From assembly GCA_022701365.1 (NCBI GenBank), contig JAKUHH010000148.1, forward strand, positions 186,001 through 250,000: a stretch of DNA of 64,000 nt, read 5' to 3'. A model generated the notes under the pieces. The model had not been told where the DNA came from and made no database searches. It was given only the letters and a program-made list of their open reading frames with translations. Below are positions 33,769-44,834 of the stretch, piece by piece. The first letter of the stretch is position 1, and each line of letters opens with the position of its first letter. This DNA comes from Mycocentrospora acerina (Eukaryota; Ascomycota; Dothideomycetes; Pleosporales). Position numbers and translations under genes: made by a program.

Positions 33769-35326
33769 CTATCCGACTCTCTTGTCATCGTCCTCCTCTG
33801 CAGGTGCTGTTTCTTTGCTGAGGTAGTCGGCGCCCTCGGCTTCTTCGTATTCTTCGATCAAGCCCTGGACGACTTCCTTTGCTTCGTCAAACTCGCCTAG
33901 GCCATCCTTGAACGGAGCTTCTCGCTTGTAGCTCTCCAAGAAAGCGTTCCGTTTTCTCAGAATGTTGTACTGCGATACTATGCGTTTGAACAGTGTGGCA
34001 ATGCCAGTGTGGTTGGCGAGCATGAGGCCGGATACTCGGTGGGAGGAGGTGACGTAGGGCGACTTTTTGGTCAAGGCAACTTGGATGGAGGCAGGCCCCC
34101 ATGGAATAAATGTGGCGAGTCGACGTTCACGGATGCGCATGAGTGATTTGTGGACCTGATAAGTTAGCAGGCTGTTAGTGGCGCAACAATAGGATAGCTT
34201 ACATCTGATGGGTCTGCCTCTCCCTGGATGATGTTCAAGATGGACATGTAGCAGCTCTTCTTGGTCGGAGTAGTAGAGACCATGCGGTTCTTGGGCTGCA
34301 ACAATCTCCGCATGACGTCAAGCACTGTCGTCTTTCGCACAGTCTTTGCCTGCTCGACATTCTCGCCAGAAAATGGCGTGTACGAGGTCATCAAAAAGTG
34401 GCAGCGAGGCGTAGGGATGAGCGAGGCGACTATGCCGACGAGATCGTTGTGCATGTAACCTGGGTAGCGAAGGGTTGTGGTGCTGGCTGACATGACGGTG
34501 GAGACGAGCTGGTTTGTCTGCTCAAACGAGGGGTTCAGGACGTGCAGTCTGTCTGCTGCTATCTTAGACAGGGCTCCGTTGTCGAGGACGACCTGTTTGG
34601 TCAGCATGTGTCTTGGTCTAGTATGCAGCGTGTACCATGCCATGGCTTAGCATGCGGTGTGTACTTACTACCGAGTCTGCGTTTTCCGTCAAGCGTCTCA
34701 GACTCAACAGGCTGTTGTATGGCTGGACGACAATGTCGCTGTTCTGCATGTTGGGAAACACGCTGTACGTCTGAATGAGTTTTTTGGGAAACCTGTCGTT
34801 CAGGCGCTCGAGCATAAAGGACCCCAGGCCTGAGCCCGTGCCGCCAGCGATCGAGTGCAGTAACATGAAACCCTCGAGCGAGTCTGAGCCGTCGGCCTCG
34901 CGGTCGATGATGTCGAGAATCTCCTCGTGGATCGTCTCGCCCATGCTGTAGCCCATGCCCCAGTTGTTGCCTGCGCCGGTGCCCTCCTTGTGGATGTAGA
35001 AGTTCTCTGGGTTGTAGATGTTCTTGTACGCGCTCTGCTGGATCGAATTGAGGACCCGCGGCTCCAGGTCGAGCAGGATGGCACGGGGGATGTAGCGCGT
35101 GTCGTCAGACTGGTAGAAGAAGACATCTTTGCGGTCGCCGCCCTCTGTGGCAAAGTCCTCGAGGTTGCCGTCCCGGTTGATGCCGTGTTCCTGGCAGAGC
35201 TGCTGCCAGAACTGCTGCCCAACGCTGTTGCCGCACTGGCCCGCCTGCAGCGTGATGATTTCTCTGGCATCGCGTTAGTGGGCTGACGTCATGTCGCGTG
35301 CTGGCGCCGTCGACGTACCTGGGCAT
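33769..35326 (-). CDS. Gamma-tubulin
   Basis: Four exons on the minus strand, 35319-35326 (8 nt, ATGCCCAG), 34669-35263, 34203-34592 and 33769-34155, give 459 residues, the usual length. Gamma-tubulin features are the N-terminus MPREIITLQAGQCGNSVGQQ, AILLDLEPRVLNSIQ, NWGMGYSMGE, the tubulin signature GGTGSGLGS, NADSVVVLDNGAL, RRLLQPKNRMVS and TFIPWGPASIQVAL. In the gamma-tubulin complex at spindle pole bodies it nucleates microtubules (MipA in Aspergillus, Tub4 in yeast). The acidic tail EEYEEAEGADYLSKETAPAE is fungal-like. The 8-nt first exon is needed to supply the start, and introns are 46-76 nt. Its upstream region is the 403 nt before the GDPD stop codon. Confidence 0.96.
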
Positions 35327-35729
35327 GGTGGTGTTGAGTAAGGGCTGGGGGTGTTGACGCGGGGTCGGGCAACGACGCGCTCCAAAAGTTCGCGTGTCGT
35401 GCGTGGGGGCCCTGACAGCTCCTTCCCCATGCGACCTTGCTCCTCCCTCCTGAGTCCCACCACAACAACGCTAACATGTGCCTATTCATCCATTCACTCA
35501 TTCACTCCTCCATACATTGATGCATCCATTCGTCATGACTCTCGCTCCTCTTTAGAAATGCCCCGACCAGCTACTCTTCCACACCTCCATCATTTCATGC
35601 ACTCATTCACTCGTTCACTCGTTCACTTACTCACACAATCATCCATTCATTCATCCATCATTCATTGACGTCTCAACGCCTCTATTCTCTGTCACTCCCC
35701 CAACAACCTGCCTGATATGTGCAGTCTTC
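35327..35729. repeat. Gamma-tubulin upstream region with imperfect ATTC/ACTC repeats
   Basis: The 403 nt between gamma-tubulin (start at 35326) and the 3' end of the GDPD gene carries many imperfect CATTCACT, CGTTCACT and CATTCATC units, densest at 35480-35515 and 35600-35668. On the minus strand these are TGAATGAGTGAA-type, purine-rich tracts upstream of gamma-tubulin. Confidence 0.75.
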
Positions 35730-36915
35730 TCAATACTTCCCTGTCCTCCTTCTCCTAATCAACGGCCCCTTCTCTCCAAACCCAACCGTGAACCAGAACA
35801 TAATGGTGTATATAATCGCGAAGAAGTTGACCCTCACCACTTCCACCAGATTCTTCATTCCTAGCCCGTCGTTTACCCCCTCATGCCACCCTTTCCGTAC
35901 CTCGAGATACAGCTTCGGATCATCTGTAATCACCCCGTCTAGCCCGCGCCTTATATTCCACTGCATAGCTCGCTCATTGTTTACTGTCCACGCGTATACA
36001 GGACGGTTGTCTCGCTGCGCTTTCCGGATAAACAGCTGTCCCCAAGGCGTCATCAGCACATACTGCTGCATGTTGAATGACACGCCTGGCACCCTGAAGA
36101 AGTAGGATGCCGTCAGTGTCGAGAAGCCAATGTGCGTAATGGGAAAACCGGCGAGGTAACGGGAGCATAGCGGTAGGTATTTTGCTGCCCAGCAGCCGAG
36201 CACTATGCGGTTTTGCCAGGGTCGGGATGGTGAAGGAGCAACGCTTTGTATGGCCTCGCCAATCAGGCGCATAATGTCGTCAGGGTTGTTATCGAGCTTC
36301 TCACTGTCAGTATGTTGCTTCATGAATCAATCCACAAAAAGTGTACCTTGATATCCAACAGCACCCAGATATCCTCCATACCCGGTTGCGCCAGATACTC
36401 GAGCAAGTCTATCAATCGCGGCATCGACTCATGCGGCTCCTTCAATGTCTTCAACTTGCTCAAAAACTCATAGTCGCAGTCAATAAGCTTCTCAGCCCGC
36501 CCAAAGCACCTCTTCAAGTCCTTGTCCTACACACCATCAGTCACCTCATCCCGAGCGGCTTCATGTACAATAAACTCACGTGTGACAGAACAACCACCCC
36601 ATCTTTCGAAAGATGCACATCCGTTTCTATCGCATCCGCTCCCACCTCTACCGCTCCTCTAAACGCCCCCATTGTATTTTCTGGAAATTTGGCCTTGTAC
36701 CCTCGATGCGCTATAGCCTGTGGCCTCTTATTCCCCGACACATCTTTGCGCGCATATGTAAATCCAGCTACTCACGTCAGCAGCCATTTTCTTACACAAC
36801 CTTTTCTTTGCTAACCTGCAGGAAAATTCGCCCTGGGACCAAGCAACGGCTGCTCCGCCAGCACATCCAGCTGGCGTGTGAGGCCTGAAAACACTGGTGG
36901 CACGCCCGCGACCAT
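35730..36915 (-). CDS. Glycerophosphodiester phosphodiesterase-domain protein (Pgc1-like)
   Basis: Four exons on the minus strand, 36816-36915, 36580-36770, 36347-36526 and 35730-36296, give 345 residues. The start was found by following the frame upstream through a 45-nt intron (branch GCTGAC) to MVAGVPPVFSGLTRQLDVLA, so the protein reaches AGFTYARKDVSGNKRPQAIA before the catalytic HRG. GDPD motifs are AHRGYKAKFPENT, GADAIETDVHLSKDG (metal/acid residues), SHDKDL, WVLLDIKLDNNPDD and YAWTVNNERAMQW with GVITDDP. A hydrophobic C-terminal segment (FFAIIYTIMFWFTVGFG) is a likely membrane anchor. The yeast relative Pgc1 is a phosphatidylglycerol-specific phospholipase C at lipid droplets and ER; the same role here is inferred from similarity and from the tail anchor. 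Confidence 0.9.
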
Positions 36916-37101
36916 ATTCTCTAGAATAGGTGTTTGGACTTCAAGCGGGCTGTCAGGTCTGTCAACCATAGCGGGCAATGACAAACACTCCGGCGCTACG
37001 AAAGAAGGACTAAAAACGGGCGAAAGAAACTTTGAAGGATCACAAATTCCTCAGCAAGACCTTTCAACGGCGGTAGCGGTAGCAGCGGTGGTGGCGACAA
37101 T

Positions 37102-37141
<40 letters not shown>

Positions 37142-38850
37142 GTGATGGTGGTGTGCGTAGGTAGTTGAACAAAGCCCAACCAACAAAACAAGAATGTGCA
37201 ATTCGTAGGCAGGCAGACAAGTAGGCAGGTAGATCACTAGAAATATAAATGCGACAAAATTCCTCACCGCGGGATCGGCACATGCCTATTTTACAAATGA
37301 AAAATCCCTAGGCACCATATCGCATCCCTTCCCTTCCCTTGCGTTCCCATGTTATCCGCGCTGGCGCGTGTCCCGTCCAGAGATGTTTCGTCCAAACTTA
37401 GCCTGTCATGTTGCTCCTCCCACCCCACCGCTGCAGAACCGTGTGCAAGACAGCCCCAAGGGGTCCAAGCCACGTCTATTAGTATTGGCTGGCCTGCTCA
37501 GCTAAGCTCGGCGCGAAAAGGCTTGTTGCTGCTCGGATGTATCATGGGCCGGGGCTACGACATGCTGAGTTCCAGCTTGTGCTTCAGATGTGGGGGTGTG
37601 ACAGACTGACAGACCGACCGTCTTTGTTGGGTGGCATGGCATTTTGGTGTCACGGAAAGTTCCGTGTTGTAGTAGAGGGGTTGTACTGCACTGTGACACA
37701 AATAATAATAATAATGATGCTGGAGATGGTGATGGTGATGGTAATGTAAGCACCAAGTATGTCATCTACAGGATTGATTAGGGTACCTCCAACACAGAAA
37801 AGAATCCCCTTCCCCTCCCCTCCCCTCCCCTCTCTTCACTCTCTCCTTTTCTCACGCGCGCAACCTTTTTTACTCTGCCGGCGGTAGACAACCCGACGCA
37901 CTGGATGATGATCTGATCAACGGTCCGTCACCGTCCTTGGCAAGCCGATCACACAAGAGCGAGCGCATGCAAGGGCTTGCCCAGGAACATATCATTCGGC
38001 GCCGCCGTTCAAAGTGCACACCGACCAGCAAGGTACACCGAAGCAAAGTAAGCAGTTAGGTGGGCAATTCCTCATGTTCTCGATCCCCTCGCCCCCCCTT
38101 TCGGAAGACGCCCAACCCGTCCCCGTCCCGTGGGGAAAGAAAAGGAGAAGGAAAAAAAAAGGCCTCACCCGTACATCTCGTATTCTACCGCTCTGGTGGT
38201 TCAAAGAATCTTGCGCTGCTGCTAAAAGCAGAGCGGGCTTGCTACACGGTGGCTGGGAAACCTCGACTTCGGGAATTTGTAGTTAGCTAGCGGCTTGAGT
38301 GCTTGCCGGGTGGGTCGAGGCTATCCTTTTTGCCACTCTGGCTGGACGGTGAGTGATCTGACGGCGAGCATGTTACCCGTGGATTCTAAGGGGCGGTGGT
38401 TTCCTCGCCTTGGGTCGTTGCTTGAGTGAGTGCCGTGTTGTTAGCCTTTCCAAGGGCGATGAGGAGAGGGAGTAGCATCTAGTAAGGAATGGCTTAGGGA
38501 AAGGTGTTAATATTGGCTTCGTTTGGATGTGCATATTTGCCTCGTCTCGGCGAACAGCCTGGGAATGGGGAACTGTGAGCCTCCTCATTTCTGTAAGTTT
38601 TGCGCTCAAGCAGCACTTGCGCAATGTCTCGAGGCACCTGGCAAACGTGCTTGTTGTGGCGAATTCGTTGAAAGTCAGGTGTCAGCTCCAACGACCAAGC
38701 AGGCCCAAATATCGTAACGCCGACTTAAACTCCAAAGCACGTTATTTGTGCGTGTAATCATGATTTTCAGTTCAAATCGCCTGTCTATTTACTCTTCATA
38801 AACTTCCCTTTCTTCTTCTGCGACATCAACCAAAGCGCCTCTTTCTACGC
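36916..38850. other. Intergenic region between the GDPD gene and epsilon-COP
   Basis: 1.9 kb with no supported gene. It holds an (AAC)n tract (37101-37140), a pyrimidine tract of CCCCT units (about 37806-37835) and short ATA/ATG runs near 37700-37745. All open frames are under about 100 codons and lack domain resemblance. Confidence 0.55.
37101..37140. repeat. (AAC)n trinucleotide microsatellite
   Basis: About thirteen AAC units, preceded by GGTAGCGGTAGCAGCGGTGG. It lies about 200 nt upstream of the GDPD start codon. Confidence 0.95.
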
Positions 38851-39915
38851 TTATGAAGCAACCTCAAACTTTGGTGTGTACTTCCCCATGGCCTTGTGGA
38901 ATTCCTCCTTCTTCTCCGACCAATCCTTCACCGCTTTGTGCTCCTTGTTCACTGTCTGGAGCTTCTCCTTCAACTGTTTCGCCTCATCTTGCTTTCCCAG
39001 CAGTGTGTTTAACACAATGAGGTTCGCAATCGTGTCTGCCGAGTTCTCATCAATAGCAATGGCTTGTTGCAAGGCGGCTTCGGCTTCAGGGAGACGCCCG
39101 AGATGGAGCTCAGAGACGGCTTGCGCAACGAGGGAGTGTGGGGATTGAGATTGAGCGGTTTGAGCGAGTTCTTCGAAGACGTAAAATGCAGATTGGTACT
39201 TTTCGCCGCCCTGGAATGTGTTAGTGAGTGGATAGTGGGTGAGGTCTAAGAGAAATTACTTCGCGAATGCCGACCCACGACTCTGCAATATTCACCAAGA
39301 GGCTATCCTGTGCCCATTTCCGTGCGCGCTGTGCTTCCTTTGTCGCTAGGTCGGCGCGGTTTTGTTGCAGGTGGATTTGCACGATGAGCGCTACGCTGCT
39401 CGCAGGTCAGCTGGGATCCCCTAGGAGGTACACTCCTTCTTCATCGAAACGTGTAGGCTAGACGTACGCATCCAAGCTGCCCTGGTGCTTGCTCAAAAGC
39501 TCCAGCGCGGCATCTGTCTCGCCTGCCCTCTCCAGCACAATCCCTATGCACAACTGTACAACCAGGTTCTCCTGCCCATACTGCTCCGCAAGCTTCTTTG
39601 CCTGCGCAACAACATCCTTGCCCTGCTCATAGTCTGCTAATAGTCGTACCGCGATAAGATCTGGTGTCTTCTCGCTAGCCAATTCCGCGGAAACCTGCTT
39701 GGCTTGTCCAAGGGCAATCTGCGAGCGCAGCTTCAAGACTCGAACGGGAAGCGCATTACTAGGGGAAAACGGCGACGTATCAAAGTCGAGGACTTGTTGG
39801 TATGCGCCCGCGTGGAAGGCGGAGTGGATGTTGATGAGCTCTGGGGGATGTTAGTGGGGATTTTTGGTGAGGGGTTTGGTCGAAAGGTACCTCCTTCTGG
39901 CGAGTACGGGTCCAT
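38851..39915 (-). CDS. SEC28: Coatomer epsilon subunit (epsilon-COP)
   Basis: Four exons on the minus strand, 39891-39915, 39468-39840, 39260-39395 and 38851-39210, give 297 residues, the normal size. The start MDPYSPEGELINIHSAFHAG and the TPR-like helical repeats fit epsilon-COP (AYQQVLDFDTSPFSPSNALP, ELASEKTPDLIAVRLLADY, LVVQLCIGIVLERAGETDAA, YQSAFYVFEELAQ, LGRLPEAEAALQQAIAIDEN, ADTIANLIVLNTLLGKQ). Epsilon-COP stabilises alpha-COP in the COPI coat for Golgi-to-ER transport. The acceptor before exon 3 is a GAGCAG double site, so one extra Ser is possible by alternative acceptor use. All junctions keep phase. Confidence 0.94.
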
Positions 39916-40236
39916 TGTGTGTAGGACTTGAGGTTAAATCAAGGAAGAGGGCGAGAATAAGCAATAATGAGCAATGGTGTTGACCTGAAGCCGTGGTTGC
40001 GATGTTGAAGCCACGAATGTGTTTGGGCTGTTTGCTTGGACCCTGATCACTGTTGATTGGCCATGCTACCCATAATAGTGTCTCTTGAGGATTCCCATCC
40101 TGTGAGGTGCACGTTACAATCACGAAAATCATATCCTGTGAAAGACTCAAAATGACAGAAATTTTAAGTTAAGTCGTAGTGGCTTGCTAATATGGAAAAA
40201 GAGTTCTCTTTGTCGTTCCAAGGGCCGCGGTAGTCT
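39916..40236. other. Intergenic region, epsilon-COP upstream / methyltransferase 3' end
   Basis: 321 nt between two genes on the same (minus) strand. No coding feature or clear regulatory element is seen. Confidence 0.6.
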
Positions 40237-41210
40237 CTAAACCCTGCGAATCGCAAAGGTCAACCACCGAGTGTCTGTAGGAACATTGCCAGCACTTCCT
40301 CCCATCTTCGTCAGTAGATCCTTATTTCCAAAAACAGCATCTACACTCCATTTGGTCCCAGTCTCGTCACCCACTTGCTTCCACAACCTCGCAAGCGATT
40401 CGGGATTGTGACTATACCTATCGTTCCCTTGGATCTTCTTTTCAAAATTTCCCTCAAAAGCACGAGCTTGAATGGATCCAGCCTGCCGACCAATGATCAA
40501 ACTATCAGGCACTGGTTTCAGTAGCTGCACAGTCCTCTTCGCAGCCAGAACCTGTTGGTCCCAATCGAACAGATGGAAGAATGAAGCGGCATGAATAATA
40601 TCCACCTGGCCGTTGAGCTGTTGCAAGCCCGAGTTGGGGTCGAATATATCGGCTTCAATGAACTCTGTTTTCAGCGATGCCTTATCGAGGAACAAGTCGT
40701 ACCCAATGTCCCAGAAAGTGCTCTTCAGATCAGCGCCATATGTGTTCTCAGAGAGAGCGCCATCGTGAATGAGCTTGCGGAGATCCTGTCCAATGCAGCA
40801 GCCAATGTCGAGCAGCAGGTCTCCTTTCTGTACACGGTCAAGGACTTCATTGTAGCTTGGAGACTGCGAAATGCTAAGGTCGAGGAAGCCCCAGTGACCG
40901 AGGCAGGGATATGGGAACTGCATCATATGTAAGTGTAGCCTGGTAGATTTACCAGACGCAACCTACTATCGTGAATGCTCTATCTCTCTTCATTTGGTCA
41001 GTTTGATGTTTTCTTATTGCCGGCTAAACTCACAAACTGTTGGATGTGTGCGACCACCTCATCTGGTGCCACATTGCTGTAGTGTTCGAACAATTCCCTC
41101 GCCTCGGGACTTAAATCCTTCAGCTCTTTGACAAACCATGGAAGCGTCTCAGGCTTTATGCTCTGACTTTCTTGAGGGGGAGCAATGGAGATTGAGTTCA
41201 TTTGAGACAT
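40237..41210 (-). CDS. SAM-dependent class I methyltransferase
   Basis: Three exons on the minus strand, 41034-41210, a 21-nt microexon 40967-40987 and 40237-40917, give 292 residues. The microexon encodes RDRAFTI and joins HIQQF to FPYPCLGHWGFLDL, which reads as one continuous segment seen in related fungal methyltransferases. Motif I is LLLDIGCCIGQDLRKL, followed by TYGADLKSTFWDIGYDLF, FIEADIFDP, VDIIHAASFFHLFDW and PDSLIIGRQAGS. The family is often found with secondary metabolism, but the neighbours here are housekeeping genes, so the substrate cannot be guessed. No signal peptide. It is divergent from spermidine synthase, 543 nt apart. Confidence 0.85.
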
Positions 41211-41753
41211 GGCGATCGTACGTGTTGAACAATGGCAAGCTCATCCTCAGCAACCCTTTAACTACCTTACCTCCCCGCGTTCACTTTGGGACTGGTCGCA
41301 GGCGTCACTAGGCATCTATGGAGAAGGCTTTAGCCGCAAGCATTGGGGCTAACTCATACTTGTTAAGCGACTAGATCATTCTGACGTTGCCAGGTCTCCA
41401 AGTACAAAGCAGCGTCCAGACACACCACATCATTATCGTCAATTTGTACAGCCAAGAGCCAAAGGTCGGTCGCGAAGGGGAAGAGGATGTGGACAGGGAT
41501 CCGATGTTCAAGCGCTCGGCTGCCCTGCACTGTTTTCGGCCAAAGCGGCGGGACATTGCGGGGCTAAACATGACGCGGGTGGGATGCAGAAAAAACTGAC
41601 GGCTGCTGCCCGAGTGAAAACACTACGGCAACCCTGAAGCTCTCCATTTATCTTAGGAAGGCGCCCCTCTGTTCTTCTTTCTTCACCCGCAACCATCTTT
41701 TGATACCCAAATTATCTTTTCCAATTCCCCGTTTCTTCACATCCAAACTCAAG
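41211..41753. promoter_or_regulatory. Divergent promoter region (methyltransferase / spermidine synthase)
   Basis: 543 nt between two oppositely oriented start codons. The side next to spermidine synthase is pyrimidine-rich (TTCTTCTTTCTTCACCCGC and CTTTTCCAATTCCCCGTTTC), typical of highly expressed fungal genes. No TATA box is clear. Confidence 0.5.
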
Positions 41754-42871
41754 ATGCCTTCCATCGAGCACCCCACCATCAAGGGTAAGCAAATAGTTCT
41801 CCAGAAAGACGGTGTCGCTATGCTTGTTGTCGGTTCAAGTTACAAATCCAATTGACTGACATCTGCTTGTCTAGATGGCTGGTTCCGTGAGATCTCCAAC
41901 ATGTGGCCTGGCCAGGCCATGACCCTCAAGGTCAAGGAGGTTGTCCACCACGAGAAGAGCAAGTACCAGGACGTCCTCATCTTCGAGTCGACCGACTACG
42001 GCATGGTCCTCGTTCTCGACAACGTCATCCAGTGCACTGAGCGCGACGAGTTCTCGTACGTCTACACACGATAAGCAGAGGTGATTGGGGCTAATGAAAC
42101 GACAGCTACCAGGAGATGATCACTCACCTCGCCATGAACGCCCACCCCAACCCTGAGAAGGTCTTGGTCATCGGTGGCGGTGACGGTGGTGTCCTTCGCG
42201 AGGTTGTCAAGCACGACTGTGTTAAGGAGGCTGTTCTCTGCGACATCGACGAGGCCGTCATCCGTCTCTCCAAGCAGTACCTCCCTGCCATGTCGATCGG
42301 CTTCGAGCACCCTAAGACCGAGACCATTGTTGGCGACGGCTTCAAGTACCTCGAGGACAAGAAGAACCAGTTCGACGTCATCATCACCGACTCCAGCGAC
42401 CCCGAGGGCCCCGCCGAGGCGCTCTTCCAGAAGGCTTACTTCGAGCTACTCAACGGTGCGCTCCGTGAGGGTGGTGTCATTACCACGCAAGGTTGTAAGC
42501 CCTTTCTCATTCCCAGCACAGTGTCTGACTTGCAGGAACTACTCATGTACCCGTCAGGTACTTTTGTGAAAGCACGCTAACTCTGTCGCGCAGCTGAGAA
42601 CCAATGGCTGCACATGCCCCTCATCGCCAACCTCAAGAAGTCCTGCAAGGAGGTTTTCCCTAACGTCGAGTACGGATACACCACCATCCCCACCTACCCC
42701 TCCGGTCAGATTGGCTTCATGGTCTGCTCCAAGGACGCCAGCCTTGACCTCAAGAAGCCCCTTCGATCCTGGTCTCGCGAGGAGGAGGAGAAGCTGTGCA
42801 GGTACTACAGCAAGGAGATCCACGAGGCTGCCTTTGTTCTGCCTACTTTCGCTCGCAAGGCCCTCGAGTAA
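41754..42871 (+). CDS. SPE3: Spermidine synthase
   Basis: Four exons, 41754-41784, 41875-42055, 42106-42494 and 42594-42871, give 292 residues, the usual length. Signature segments are DGWFREISNMWPGQAMTLKV, ESTDYGMVLVLDNVIQCTER, the nucleotide-binding motif VLVIGGGDGGVLREVVKHD, VIVGDG-type TIVGDGFKYL, the catalytic DSSDPEGPAEALFQK and the late TIPTYPSGQIGFMVCSK. The enzyme transfers an aminopropyl group from decarboxylated SAM to putrescine, giving spermidine and MTA. Donor choice at exon 3 (GTAAGC at 42495) gives TQGSENQW, the family reading. Codon use is strongly biased to C-ending codons, fitting high expression. Confidence 0.96.
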
Positions 42872-44834
42872 GCGTCTGAAATTGGCGTTTTGTCACTTTT
42901 CCTTCTTGTACCCATCACGATGAACATATACCACGACAGCACGGACGGCCACCAAAAGTTAAAATCTCATGTACTTTTTCGATAGCCGGGATATCTAGAG
43001 CGAGCATCATGCTTTTATCGCTGTCGCCTGCTTGTACACACTATATAGCAGACCGCACCTAACGAAAATATGAGGCAATTGACATGTCACCTCTCAGTCC
43101 AAACCCCAATTTGAATCCAAGACTCATTTGCATCAATGTCTGCTTTCTCAACTTTGAAAGACAAGCAGCTCATGCTGGCCCAATCGAAACGTGCAACTAG
43201 CATGTATCATGGTTGACACGCAGCATGTTGTGCGATCTGATTACAAAGTCTGCATCGTTTCCAGAACCTAAAAACTGAATCTTAGACGTCGCCAGAGAGG
43301 GCTTTTGAATCGTGCGTTTGATTCTGTATGCTCACAAGCTCACAAGTCTAACCTCGTGCTGCTAGAGAACTGACTCAATGTAACTCGTAGATACCTTTGC
43401 CTACGTTGCACTCTATTACCAACAACAATGGATGTCTGGAGTCTGACCACATGTTGTTGTCGCGCTCAGATACCAAAGTTATATCGGCCCTAGAAGCCTT
43501 GAGAACAAATGGATTTTTCTTGACCAGCAAGCAGACATAGCAGCCGTCCGCAGAATCATGAACTCGCCATGTATCACGTTCAACGCGTGTCGCGCCGTCC
43601 CTCCCGCTTTCCACACAACAGCTCGTTTAACATGTTCACGGGCTCCATGACTTTCCATGGTGGAAAATCAATGCGGAAACACCTCCGACTAATTTTCTTA
43701 AAAGTCGAGCACTCAGCAATGACAGTCTCGACTCCACTATCCATTAGCCACAATGCATCTCGAAGCATAGATGTGAACTCCTGTTACAGCTTCAGACAAC
43801 TAGTTTCCACTCGGCTTGTTTCGTCACCTGGACACTCCGATTTGTCCTCGGGGGACCGCGGTAAAGCGGCATCTCCGTGCTGGAATCTGCTACAGCCTTA
43901 GGCTCACTCATTAGTTGTCGTCTTGTTTGTGGTCCACACAAGATTCATGTGAAAGGGCGATCTAACACCAAAAGCGTTGAGATTGTGTCGGGAGTGTAAG
44001 ATGAATACAAGTGAGAGAACGCGCTGCTTGTCCCACCAACAACAACTCACGATAATCTAAACATCAAATCAAGTCGTAGCAAACGTTATAAAGCTTAATT
44101 TAAAAAAGCAATTCCAAGACTCGTTGAAAGAAGCATCTAATGGCATGAAGTGTTTTTCTAATATATGTCAAGGTTCGGATTTCATGAGGGTGTGCTTTAA
44201 GACTGGGAATGGAGGTCCGGCCTTCACACATGTTAGGTGTCAGATCCTCTCGACGGGCTGTCGACACGATTCCTACGTTTGAGGCTGGCGCATACAATCG
44301 CGATTCAGACGTGGTGTGTGCCCTTTGATAGCAGTGGCAACGAATGTTGTGCAGCTGTCAAAGTGAATATAGGATCGCTACATCTTGCTTAGTGCCTTCC
44401 TCTTCAGCATCCTCTCCCTTCGCACCTTGCGATTTTCGACGCGCAATCGAAACGCCTAATTCTCGTTCTTTGCTCCTTGTCACACCTCGAGCCGGTTCTC
44501 CATTCACAAGCAAACACTCTTTGCAGGCAGTCACGCACATTACTATCGATACTGCCAATCATCACTCATCACGCACCGAGGCATTCACGACTCGCGCCCA
44601 TGCAGTAGTAACGATTCATTTCGCTTCTCTTGTCGCCTTCTTTTCGTTCGCCTGGAGCGCTTTATTATCCTTTTGCAGAGCGTCTGGTTACGTTCAAATT
44701 TGGTTGTGAACATTCTCGCAAATCACGGCTCATACATTGCAAAAAAAACAATTCCACGAAACCATAATTAGCTGCACATTTGCAGCCCACATTTGGCGCA
44801 CCTTCAGCCAGAATCGAACGATCAGTAAGCGGCA
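42872..44834. other. Intergenic region upstream of NAD kinase
   Basis: About 2 kb with no recognisable exon. Short frames (43375-43614 minus, 43569-43901 plus, 44344-44709 plus) show no domain. The last 500 nt are C/T-rich and A-poor on the plus strand, consistent with the promoter and leader of the NAD kinase gene. Confidence 0.55.

Noticed and set aside
44800..44830. tRNA B-box-like GTTCGATTC on the minus strand
   Set aside because: The flanks do not form a T-arm, and no acceptor or anticodon stem is present.
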